From assembly GCA_903813345.2 (NCBI GenBank), contig CAIIXF020000006.1:3410001-3474000 (forward strand): a stretch of 64,000 nucleotides of DNA, read 5' to 3'. Origin of the DNA: Owenia fusiformis. Lineage: Eukaryota; Annelida; Polychaeta; Sabellida; Oweniidae. A model generated the notes under the pieces. It saw nothing but the letters and a program-made list of their open reading frames with translations, was not told where the DNA came from and searched no databases. The position numbers and the translations under genes are program-made. Below are positions 49,601 through 57,179 of this stretch, piece by piece; position 1 is the stretch's first letter; each line of letters begins with the position of its first letter.

Positions 49601-50406
49601 TACACATGCCATACCTTGCCAGTAGGGGTGAGAGTAACTTGCAGTGGTAGTTGGACAAACCAAGGACTTTGATTGTATCAGCACCTAAATGAAATATGTA
49701 ACACATATTACATGATATTGGAACTGAAATTCAGTACAATTACACCTCTGTAAGTGGAACACCTCAAAATAGAGTTTCAATTTCTACTTCATGAGATTCA
49801 TTTTACATTAAGGTAATGGGACTGAGATGTTCCACTTAACAGGTTTTATTGCTGTTTAAAAAATACACAACATAGAAAATACATGTACATGTAGGAGAAT
49901 GTATTTTCTAGACCACATGTACCTAAAGCATGATAGTCATGATGAATCATCCTGCAAAAGTATAAAATTCCAACAAGGGTGTAAATAAATAATTTATTTT
50001 AAAAAACTAAACATCTTCTCATAACCTTATTAACCTCTTTACCTAAAAAGCTTAAAAAATTATTCTAAATTATATTTACTTTTCGTTTTTAATTTATTCA
50101 CTTCTCCACATGAGAGTTTGTGTCTGGGTCAACTTGTGGAATATGTCACATACCTTTCTTGGGTTTTGTATGGCCAAGTAAAACGTTGTGTAACATTTTG
50201 TGTAGGGCTACATCAGGGTTAGTGACCTCAGAGACATCTTTAATGGTAGATTTATTATGTCGCTGGCCACATCCAGTACATTCAACACTGCGGTCATAAG
50301 CTGGGAAAAACAACCGAGTTTTACATCCATCATCCGGGCACAGTCCACTGAGTACTTTATAGAGGGAGGCATTGTCACCACTGTCCTTTTCAGGTGTAGT
50401 TGCCAT
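16528..50406 (-). CDS. VCPIP1: VCPIP1 orthologue: OTU deubiquitinase, p97/p47 complex-interacting protein (whole gene)
   Basis: Seventeen coding exons with consistent GT-AG borders and phases join to 3576 nt, or 1191 residues plus stop (human is 1222). In transcript order they are 50406-50154, 49684-49494, 49339-48910, 47931-47803, 47644-47514, 46395-46284, 45822-45613, 44262-44205, 43982-43839, 43587-43454, 42916-42747, 19676-19548, 19070-18942, 18647-18431, 18214-18074, 17829-17639, 17334-16528. The protein is collinear with human VCPIP1 (VCIP135) over its length. That protein is a cysteine deubiquitinase that binds p97/VCP and syntaxin-5 and is needed for Golgi and ER reassembly after mitosis. 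Intron 11 is 23 kb and full of mobile elements. Three introns carry tandem arrays touching their 3' splice sites. Confidence 0.93.
17830..18073 (-). repeat. VCPIP1 intron 15: tandem copies of the exon 16 acceptor edge
   Basis: This 244-bp intron is almost entirely repeat. Two and a half units of about 44 bp follow the exon boundary, each holding a copy of the 3' splice site (TATTGTAG then GAGGTGCC or GATGTGCC; the true site is TATTATAG then GAGGCGAC). Further upstream (about 17943-18025) is a diverged copy of the acceptor together with the first ~50 bp of exon 16, containing CTAGATATATCTATAGCATC. Confidence 0.75.
19677..21800 (-). repeat. 58-bp minisatellite of about 34 copies carrying the exon 12 acceptor
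   Basis: The array abuts exon 12 with no unique sequence between. On the minus strand a unit contains a pyrimidine-rich stretch (TTTGTTTGTATTTTGTAG), an AG acceptor and AAGCGCACTCTATACAAGG, which equals the first ~21 nt of exon 12 with a single change. Units are mostly 58-59 bp; the first is about 65. Thirty-four good copies end near 21625, followed by three eroded ones to about 21800. Plus-strand ORFs across it are products of the repeat. Confidence 0.92.
21801..25331. other. Intron 11 of VCPIP1, AT-rich stretch without genes
   Basis: No ORF over 80 codons and no protein motif is seen on either strand. The sequence is strongly AT-rich with many short homopolymers. Nothing further can be supported. 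Confidence 0.5.
25334..25504. mobile_element. 171-bp pogo/Tigger-type MITE
   Basis: The element begins CAGTAAAACCTGTC and ends AGTGAGGTTTTACTG, flanked by TA on both sides. CAGTAAAACCTC-type ends with a TA target duplication are typical of pogo/Tigger elements. The interior AAAAGTGTTCAGATTG is shared with 27857-28034. No coding capacity. Confidence 0.8.
25507..27854. other. Intron 11 of VCPIP1, AT-rich stretch without genes
   Basis: No recognisable coding, RNA or repeat structure was found in this stretch apart from AT-rich low complexity. Small ORFs (for example 27394-27645) lack any motif. Confidence 0.45.
27857..28034. mobile_element. 178-bp pogo/Tigger-type MITE, inverted relative to the one at 25.3 kb
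   Basis: It begins CAGTAAAACA and ends GATTTTACCG, flanked by TA. In reverse orientation its middle reads AAAAGTGTTCAGATTGTCAG, matching the middle of 25334-25504, so both belong to one family. Confidence 0.7.
28449..29273. mobile_element. Element with ATCCCACCGAAC ends and about 145-bp subrepeats
   Basis: The left end ATCCCACCGAAC (near 28449) is the reverse complement of GTTCGGTGGGAT near the right end. Between them are about four subrepeats containing TCCCTAGGCAT, AAAATTTGAACCAAATC, TATTTGAGTTATC and a GCCATCTTGAAA motif. Near the right end is a run of GGACGAACGGACGG type. Families with this composition are common in mollusc genomes. Non-coding. Confidence 0.65.
29274..30074. other. Intronic spacer with short duplications and a MITE fragment
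   Basis: A segment of about 60 bp with AGGAGGTAGAGAGTTTATA / GGAGGTGGAGGGTTTATA is repeated two to three times near 29290-29430. Around 29487-29620 there is a one-ended fragment resembling the pogo-type MITE, finishing GAGGTTCTACTGTA. No gene. Confidence 0.45.
30075..30232 (+). repeat. DIRS left inverted terminal repeat
   Basis: From about 30091 to 30232 this is the reverse complement of 41346-41495 with few mismatches (for example CCTATTCCATGAC and GTCGCCCACTATCTCATTG). The outermost bases ATTACATACAATCC are reproduced in the internal complementary region, which fixes the left end at about 30075. Confidence 0.85.
30352..31872 (+). pseudogene. DIRS gag-like ORF with two frame breaks
   Basis: The start MEGYEEGEISNFTGENP opens a frame that is coding to about 30590. 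There an A-rich run is followed by a switch into another frame with an Arg/Ser-rich stretch (RSRSPYGRSRSP). That frame runs to 31364, where a second switch near 31336 leads into a third segment ending 31872. The order matches DIRS gag-like proteins: acidic N-terminus, SR-rich region, then a helical C-terminal part. The breaks could be mutations or assembly errors in homopolymers. The last 107 nt overlap the RT ORF. Confidence 0.7.
31766..34012 (+). CDS. DIRS reverse transcriptase, RNase H and DAM-methyltransferase-like polyprotein
   Basis: An intact 748-codon ORF. Reverse transcriptase covers about residues 120-360, with KKSGEDRPVINLRALN, LLDLSEAYLHVP and the catalytic box YLDDW near residue 269. 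RNase H follows at about 430-550 with IFTDAS, WLELKA and CSDNTT, and ends with RADLLSR. After it, about 570-670, is the DAM-like methyltransferase region typical of DIRS elements (LDMLATRYN, VSPMLDQAALAVDAL, YPPTP). The exact translation start is uncertain because the first ~60 residues overlap gag. The frame running alongside it (from 32008) is a shadow until about 33830. Confidence 0.9.
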   Translation: MHQQTRIRLITRAGLTNNSLTNPFETSSQTRSLTIEARTTRTQDQPEEGPTGSDLLLSVPPFPIQVLIGPVGGRLGNYIHNWLEITQDPIILRIIQVGYIPQLTSSVPLTIEPSQFESSTPSKSARFKKVVRDLLQKNAVEKVLNTHTLGFYSNLFLVEKKSGEDRPVINLRALNQKLIVPKFKMETIHQLMTAFQQGEWAVLLDLSEAYLHVPMKESFRKYLRFVVEGKIYQFRVLCFGLSTAPMVFTKILEPLASFLHKLGIHIHRYLDDWVIRGSTPEIVTKHLQIVIKITEYLGFLINYKKSQLLPMQTFDYVGVHWNLKEGMCYPPQGRIDKILSLTRIFLTEQQAPAASWMSLLGLLTLAEKQIPLGRLHLRNLQRCMYQQWSQVRDSKLTLIKVDSPAREDLLWWNTRSHLERGVTLQPFIPQATIFTDASTQMWGAHLELEECSGNWSQSESQFHINWLELKAVQKALFHFQKQVQGKMVLICSDNTTSTAYLNKQGGTHLVELTQLTREILMWVNQFQVRLRARHIPGRLNRRADLLSRGDQIVSTEWSIHPSVTKQMFRILETPQLDMLATRYNHKLPVYVSPMLDQAALAVDALTLNWDNLFMYLYPPTPVIGQVLQKLRSHNCIALMVIPKWQNQAWFPDLLDLLVNFPREIPTRTNLLKMPKSRFFHQNPNLFHLQACKLSRNLSLREDFLQQCLTELHQKPEGNQQTRFMMPSGTNSSFGVLRGVLIPTKPLFP
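33830..34092 (+). pseudogene. DIRS tyrosine recombinase, N-terminal part (before the LINE insertion)
   Basis: In the frame overlapping the end of the RT ORF, the sequence reads SNRIASEARRKSTNKVYDAKW, then WCSERGVDPNKAS and EGYRTVIN. This is the core-binding (SAM-like) half of a DIRS recombinase. The coding sense is lost at about 34092 where the poly(A) end of the antisense LINE begins. Confidence 0.8.
34253..37984 (-). CDS. LINE ORF2: 2A-like peptide, AP endonuclease and reverse transcriptase
   Basis: 1243 codons without interruption. Residues 1-150 are rich in hydrophobic segments. A 2A-like DIKPNPGP follows at about 150-157. The AP endonuclease spans about 163-390 (FTNINSL, SLCETGNK, TGDFNARSAHWW, SDHSCIY). 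The reverse transcriptase spans about 655-935, with KNYRPITLLN, SGFLPGHSTEKQL, QGSIIGPLCF and the catalytic LYADDSS near residue 838. A cysteine motif CLCGYRQQTSKHLIFNC is near the C-terminus. Features fit the Jockey superfamily (CR1/L2/Crack group). The copy could be translatable. Confidence 0.9.
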   Translation of the reverse strand: MMCIELTLWRGRIGAFNNLGFNHVNKIGNSPRVNTLFSNWLIISMLHISSNCCNLPLIILICSFFQHLLLNMHLEILFAIFIIAKMLSFVTPLIALWVVQLPSKHQINPRSICMFVFTMSCFLLIPGSSIFLNLAFHEDVLRQLLLLAFDIKPNPGPNNYTENVNILFTNINSLSADNGNRFESLKLLVKQENISIVSLCETGNKLDISKYDIIGFHKLDQSLYDSKGRGIIVYIKDSLKFKVRNDLNDPNIECRWIEVTVENKSFLYGTFYRSPSQNARNRDNYFNYLNNNIKKATKVKSDGIFCTGDFNARSAHWWEKDINTAEGTRLYDISVENSLSQLVKEPTRCVKNSRSCLDLFFCDSPGYVLETCTKSPIGSDHSCIYSKLNLKTANTDSNTVRTTWQYQDCNVFHLNRAISQYNWENIFALTDIDNMTEIFTSTVLSIFSDHIPRKIKVLKSKDMPWLTKEVKSSINKRDKLYRKLKTDHTTENYEKFKIQSDVVSNAITKAKLSYHESICTNLEANSSNSKFYWIAIKKLLGKKFCSDIPMLTKTDILAKNNKENADLLLQQFLTKFHHNFDELDSPNIPSKTDQILESIDFSKQDVNKILCDLNTTKQGGPDGITNKMLKMCCDSIDQPLFDLFKKVIEFNTFPSSWKLGTVVPIFKNKGSKCDPKNYRPITLLNNVSKIFERLIYNNMFKYVIENNLIYQNQSGFLPGHSTEKQLITIVNMIDEQIDNNCDVRGIFLDIESAYDAVPHYLLLKKLKSYGFSDTIINLIKSYLTNRCLQVKVNGEFSERSPDAFINSSIPQGSIIGPLCFLLYINDLNEVLNHSQLYLYADDSSIFFPCDRNKNIFDLHRNFQSDIDKLSEWSLKWKSIFKPSKSVEIIFKGSRKKYLQHPPVFLSNEKINRSSDHKHLGIILDEHLSFRPHILETTDKCNTMLNPLKALKNKIRSKHLEKMYLSFILPKMEYGSILFEKATKYDLAKLDQVHYRAALLISGCIRGTSKTKLFKSLNWNELSTRTDEKYLKLMYQVKNKTVPSYLQRIFDQHRNPVQNVNLRRIRHFTAPKPIGSFSKSPVTRAIRLWEKLPTDQKESKSFASFKRSVKTHLKDKNLPLPTSQLELSRKSEIFLNRIRCDFIFSGHFFLHNFRDVESPKCLCGYRQQTSKHLIFNCPLLVKEREELWGELRVMPELNHFFLIGCTLEQKTNTLLFGDNLVNNKIKGCVFKIFTNFLCKIMEII
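37514..37537 (-). other. 2A-like ribosome-skipping motif in LINE ORF2
   Basis: The codons encode DIKPNPGP preceded by LLLLAF. The 2A consensus is D-[VI]-E-x-N-P-G-P; here Lys replaces Glu, while the essential NPGP is intact. 2A-like sequences at this position, between a hydrophobic leader and the endonuclease, are known in APE-type LINEs of marine invertebrates. Skipping would release the leader from the enzyme. Confidence 0.65.
38916..39803 (-). CDS. LINE ORF1: coiled-coil, RRM-like RNA-binding protein
   Basis: 295 codons, intact. A Ser/Thr/Pro-rich N-terminus (1-60) is followed by a heptad-like coiled coil at about 100-150 (KLESENVSLKERIHELEQNH). A region like L1 ORF1p RRM and C-terminal domains covers about 155-260: NTINILGIKES, DIEVSHRIGKLR, RQMIVKFKFRPKK, KHLKGSGITVFE. 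Such proteins bind the element's RNA as oligomers. Its pairing with a CR1/L2-type ORF2 is seen in several invertebrate LINEs. Confidence 0.85.
   Translation of the reverse strand: MASSNQKITTFLTSENEPTPSRSTSTPIAHVVKPPHKRDRLEANMSSDDSFSYSTEIDKEHQTQSSPLQKQLEIFMKNISCDISNFKSKMDNVGDIVKNAVTEAVGQIEGRVTKLESENVSLKERIHELEQNHTAMKSTVTSLQEAVNHNAQYSGKNTINILGIKESQNEICSTVVADILGEKLPIDISPSDIEVSHRIGKLRTDNTPRQMIVKFKFRPKKEEVVKNRKHLKGSGITVFEYLSPMNRKLLFDLKNNDNVDQAWSSNGKIFAKNKRGLVKLFKVTDHIEGDIFSNA
39943..40806 (+). pseudogene. DIRS tyrosine recombinase, catalytic part (after the LINE insertion)
   Basis: Coding resumes at about VTLAVGH and runs about 287 codons to a stop. The catalytic residues of tyrosine recombinases are present: Arg in LLASGKRRSDIHALD, His-x-x-Arg in RPHEIRAIS, and the nucleophile Tyr in FTNYYLRD. 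DIRS recombinases insert circular cDNA without target duplication. Apart from the split, this half shows no stop or frameshift, so the LINE insertion may be fairly recent. Confidence 0.85.
41199..41290 (-). repeat. DIRS internal complementary region
   Basis: Read in reverse complement, this carries the right terminus (ATGGAATAGGTTTGTATTG, then AAAATTTCACA) joined directly to the left terminus (ATTACATACAATCC, then CCTATTCCATGAC). In DIRS elements this region templates joining of the ends into a circle. It confirms both element boundaries. Confidence 0.85.
41346..41524 (-). repeat. DIRS right inverted terminal repeat
   Basis: It mirrors 30091-30232 and then extends outward through TTGTATTGTAATTAATAG to AAAATTTCACA, an extension not present in the left repeat but copied in the internal complementary region. 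The end is therefore at about 41524. Confidence 0.85.
41525..42746. other. Remaining 5' part of VCPIP1 intron 11
   Basis: No gene, repeat array or recognisable element is seen between the DIRS right end and the exon 11 donor (GTAAGC on the minus strand, 42746). Confidence 0.5.
42747..44262 (-). CDS. VCPIP1: VCPIP1 exons 8-11: middle region
   Basis: Exon 8 is only 58 nt and encodes DQLEPDMSLSTLQHCAFCK; its acceptor CCAAG is chosen because it restores phase with exon 7 and avoids the in-frame TAG that a TATAG acceptor would give. Exon 9 has CQCGFKHYWDGKEYDNIPE, nearly identical to the vertebrate protein. Exon 10 encodes ITLEWAGKVV, VWFQYES and LNSNVYEVAQKLV. Exon 11 encodes GEFGSERLVQKV and SKIILTGQK. 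The CAFC and CQC cysteines may bind zinc. Exon 8 is preceded by a 47-bp satellite array, and intron 10 contains a 29-base G run. Confidence 0.9.
43153..43181 (+). repeat. 29-base homopolymeric G run
   Basis: An uninterrupted run of 29 G lies within intron 10 of VCPIP1, so the pre-mRNA carries poly(C). It could form G-quadruplex in the plus strand. Length is probably polymorphic or misassembled. Confidence 0.95.
44270..45365 (-). repeat. 47-bp minisatellite of about 23 copies upstream of VCPIP1 exon 8
   Basis: The unit contains TGTAGGTACACACCAAACC and TACATGGAGTAAAATCATTT on the plus strand, 46-50 bp per copy, with the variants TTTAATAAT and TTTCATACT. The array begins about 8 bp upstream of the exon 8 3' splice site and fills most of intron 7. 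Unlike the exon 12 array, the unit does not contain exon sequence. Confidence 0.92.
45613..50406 (-). CDS. VCPIP1: VCPIP1 exons 1-7: zinc-binding-like N-terminus and OTU catalytic domain
   Basis: Exon 1 starts at the ATG in GCCATGGCAAC (50406); the frame runs in from an upstream acceptor (TTTTTCAG, ending 50423), so 5' of this is untranslated. Exon 1 carries a C-x4-C ... CTGCGQRH cysteine set. Exon 2 holds the conserved GLSNYHCKLLSP and DRAFLIEP blocks. Exon 3 has the OTU catalytic loop DGDGHCLVHAVSRAL, with Cys191 the predicted nucleophile and Asp188 beside it. Exon 4 supplies the catalytic histidine in SGRNHYIALV (His326). Exon 5 encodes a PKIP/MLP segment and exon 6 the helix LVAAIEAVF...VADVHQYVY. 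Exon 7 holds a CLTC motif. Catalytic residues are intact, so activity is expected. Introns contain MITE fragments and satellites described separately; intron 3 (47932-48909) otherwise shows nothing. Confidence 0.93.
46435..46740. repeat. Short-unit satellite upstream of VCPIP1 exon 6
   Basis: Irregular tandem copies of about 17-20 bp containing AGTGCAATGTACAGTA, starting about 45 bp upstream of the exon 6 acceptor. Copies vary in length and sequence. A minus-strand ORF across it is repeat-derived. Confidence 0.75.
46875..47409. mobile_element. Pogo/Tigger-type MITE expanded by a 17-bp satellite
   Basis: The ends CAGTAGAACACCTCT and AAGTTTTACTG are inverted and flanked by TA. Between them about 25 tandem copies of a 17-bp unit (AAGTGGAACACCTTTAT and variants) run from the left end to near 47297. 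The unit matches the subterminal sequence of the element, so the satellite appears to have grown from the MITE end. Confidence 0.8.
48060..48145. repeat. Fragment of the same AAGTGGAACACC family in intron 3
   Basis: Three scattered copies of the AAGTGGAACACC motif lie here in VCPIP1 intron 3, without clear element ends. It is a related, eroded piece. Confidence 0.5.
49738..49860. mobile_element. Short diverged pogo-type MITE in VCPIP1 intron 1
   Basis: The left side reads ACACCTCTGTAAGTGGAACA and the right side TGTTCCACTTAACAGGTTTT, forming inverted arms about 100 bp apart. The outer bases are eroded, so no TA pair can be assigned. Confidence 0.55.
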
Positions 50407-51121
50407 GGCAACAGCCAAAAATCTGAAAAATAAGCTTTTTAAGTACTGGAATATAAGGCACAATTGGAATATTTATTATTTTCTGATACTGTATATGTCT
50501 TTATTTTGGCGCTGCTTAATTTGGTGATTTTCTGTTTTTGGGATCCGTTTCCGGTTACACGCATGTGCATTGGCAAGACTTCCTGGTCAGACGACATGGA
50601 AAAAACAAGTTCCAAATACATTTTTCGTCAATTACACTGTCTCCCGACTCTGGATCGCGTGATATGGTCAGGAAAACGATAATTTAGAATGTTATGCATC
50701 GATTGAAATAGGGTAAATGTTTCTAAGATATCTTACAAAAGACCTTTATAAATGACTGGGAATATCAAGTTTTCCATAGCCATCAATCTAAAGATGGCTA
50801 TGTGCATATATAGTAAATCTGGTAAGGATCTACGACATTTCAGATTCAGGGAACGGGATGGTGTGTATGTATTCATAAGGTATGTATACATGCTTGGATC
50901 ACTTTCTTTATGTAAAATTACCATGTTTTCAGGGTTTAATTAGGGGAAATGGTCCTATCACCGCACAGGCACTCTGGAAAACTACTGACGATTTCAATAA
51001 CTTCAATTTACTTTGAGAATATGAGATGAAAGATCAACCTTTCTTCTAAAATTTAATAGTGTTTGACATTTCTCAATCTCCGAACAATATCACTTTAAGA
51101 CCCCTTAGACTTGCATGTGCG

Positions 51122-51571
51122 GTGGTCCTAATTATCGCACAGACGTCCTAATTATCGCACAGTTGTGTTTCAGAAGTCATTTCACGATACTGTATACATT
51201 TCTCTCATTTCTTTATAACAGATATATACATGTACATATGCTATAATAATTTTTCTATCAGTTTTAGTGTAAAATATCAACAAAATATACATCATACACT
51301 TATTTTTCTGTCTTTATTTGGAGGGGGGTCAAACTTTGTCAGACGAATTTCACTTTTTGCGCAATAGCATACACAACAATAGTGGAAGTAAACAATTCTT
51401 AAAAAATGCAGAGATATTTCTAAATATATGAATAAATCATGAAGATTGGTAGTAGATGTTTAATGGTGTTGAACTGTTTTTTGTAACACTGGTTTAAAAG
51501 ATGGTAGGTGTATATTTAAGCTATTTAGGACAATCGTGCGATAATTAGGACCGTGCGATAATTAGGACCAC
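51122..51571. mobile_element. MITE-like element with tandemly doubled terminal inverted repeats
   Basis: The left end has GGTCCTAATTATCGCAC at 51124-51140 and again (CGTCCT...) at 51144-51160. The right end has the reverse complement GTGCGATAATTAGGACC twice, at 51536-51552 and 51553-51569. The interior is AT-rich and non-coding. A diverged related string (GGTCCTATCACCGCACAG) occurs at 50951. The family is not recognised. Confidence 0.7.
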
Positions 51572-51578
51572 TTCCTCT

Positions 51579-51606
51579 AGTTCCGCTTGTCGAAGCAAGC
51601 GGAACT
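51579..51606. repeat. Hairpin with 10-bp perfect stem
   Basis: AGTTCCGCTT and AAGCGGAACT are exact reverse complements around an 8-base loop, just beside the element ending at 51571. GC-rich in an AT-rich context. It could be part of a transposon end. Confidence 0.7.
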
Positions 51607-52001
51607 ATAACTTCATGCGCTTATGCCAAAATGACGATGGAGGTTAGACCTAGCCGGGCCATAAGACATGTCAGATAAGAAACGAGGCCCCAGGGTATGT
51701 CTAATGGACCATGTTGTGGGACTAGGGGGAAGTCTTATCTGTCAGAAATTCCAAAAACTCAAAAGAAAACCGAAAACTCAACAGTGGAAATTTTTCTCCT
51801 GTGTTGAATTTACATACAAAAACTCTGTGGTGTTATCCTACTCCCGATAGATCTATCGGGGCATTGAGTTAACCTCAGTATGTTGGTGCTTAACAACAGT
51901 AATATGGACATATTAACGCCACCAGTAAGTCAGAAAAGAAGGAACTTACCAGAAATTGTGCAAACTTTGTTCTGTCTATTTTGATCTCGTAAAATCTCAC
52001 C

Positions 52002-52018
52002 CCAATCAGCGCATGCGC
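52002..52018. promoter_or_regulatory. CCAAT box and NRF1-type palindrome of a bidirectional promoter
   Basis: CCAAT (52002-52006) is followed within 3 bp by GCGCATGCGC (52009-52018), a perfect core NRF1 site. It lies 90 bp before the C1orf53-like ATG on the plus strand and just upstream of the proposed VCPIP1 first exon on the minus strand. NRF1 sites are common in bidirectional housekeeping promoters and in genes of mitochondrial function. Confidence 0.6.
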
Positions 52019-52107
52019 GAGAATTATTTTGTAAAACTTAAAAAAAACTTTTTTTCTAATAAATGTCATGATTACTGATTGTTTAGGAAAAACATTAATG
52101 ATATACT

Positions 52108-55877
<3,770 letters not shown>

Positions 55878-56071
55878 CAATAGTGCAATAATAGACATGT
55901 TTATGGTTAGTTGTATCCTGTCAGGGAATCTGTACATCCAGTTGACAATTTTATTTATTGTACTTTACATACAAAGACAATTTTAATTTATTATTGTACT
56001 TTACATGTACATTTGTACAAATGTTGTTAAAAAATATTCATACATTAATCTGGTATTTGTGTTTTTTAATG

Positions 56072-56077
56072 AATAAA
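56072..56077 (+). terminator. Candidate polyadenylation signal of C1orf53
   Basis: AATAAA lies 195 bp after the stop codon, the first such hexamer downstream. Confidence 0.5.
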
Positions 56078-57179
56078 TGTAATTGGAGCATGGTTGACTG
56101 AACACAGTCTGCAACCTATTTTGATTTTATGTTTACTAGGTTCATTAGTAATACCTATCTGCTGAAACTTAAACTTGCCAATATCGACTGTAAATCTAAC
56201 AAACTTTTGATTGAAAAGTGGTCCTCGTAGCCCTATTTGCCGCTTATAATTCTATACTTTGGAAACTGCATGTAAAGATAAAATCAACATTTGAAATGCT
56301 CATATTGTGTAAAAATATTGTGCAGATTGTTATGAGGCATGATCATCATTTTTCATAATCAATAAGTTTATTAAGTGACTAAGCTCTCATTTCAAAATGC
56401 AGGGAAATGAATGCAAATGGTACACCATAGCCCTGCCCAAATCATTGTCTTTTTCTTTTTACTTTTACATTACATTAAAAAAAAAATAAAATTACTGTCA
56501 CTTTAATTGAAGACCAAGATAAGTAAAAGAAATTGCCGTCTTAGGCAAAGCTAGGTACACTAAGAAGTTGTGACATATTAATAAAGCCTTCATTTTTTGT
56601 GACCAGTAGTTGATATCTGTAGCAAATTGGAACACTTATAGCCATTTGCACATGGGGACATATTTGTCATATGAGTTGTTTTTAAAATAATGAATATGTA
56701 ATGTTTTTATGTGATATCTTAAAACAACTACAGAGTGGTCCAAATAATCATTTACACTTTTGATTGCATAACATTTTTTAACGATTTCTTTTCATAGACC
56801 TGTCCCACAGACACACCCTTGGTATACGCAGCTAACGAAAATTGACCGGTACGGGTCAAAAGCTGGACCGGTACGGGTTAACGGTTTTATTTGAATTTAA
56901 AACAGCCATAACTTGCTCAATATTGACTTCCTCGTGTCTAATCAAACGCGCGTCATTGAAACTCACAAGATGTAAATAGCATGTCATTTACATCATACCT
57001 TGATGGGGAAAAATAGATCTTATATGTTAGAAGTACTAAATAAACGTTATCGTGAAAATGAGACAGTCGTTCTCGAGAGAAAAGAGCATAAATGCGCATT
57101 TAGAGAGTTTTGGTCCGTTTAAAAATCTGTAAAAAATTGGGGTACTTTAAAGCATCGGGAGGCATCATATATTTCAAAC
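56078..57179. other. Intergenic region without genes
   Basis: Nothing coding is seen. Near 56845-56880 the motif GACCGGTACGGGT occurs twice, 27 bp apart, the only notable structure. Confidence 0.45.

Larger units (their letters stand above)
50422..52000 (-). other. Probable 5' untranslated exon and first intron of VCPIP1
   Basis: On the minus strand a strong donor GTAAGT (51949-51944) follows a short exon (51950 to about 52000). An acceptor TTTTTCAG ends at 50423, sixteen bases before the VCPIP1 ATG. Splicing them would give a non-coding first exon and a 1.5 kb intron. No transcript evidence is available, and the exon's 5' limit is a guess set by the promoter motifs. Confidence 0.5.

Noticed and set aside
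51579-51606. Helitron 3' terminus (hairpin plus CTAG)
   Set aside because: On the minus strand CTAG overlaps the stem and does not lie a few bases after it, and no matching 5' TC end was found.
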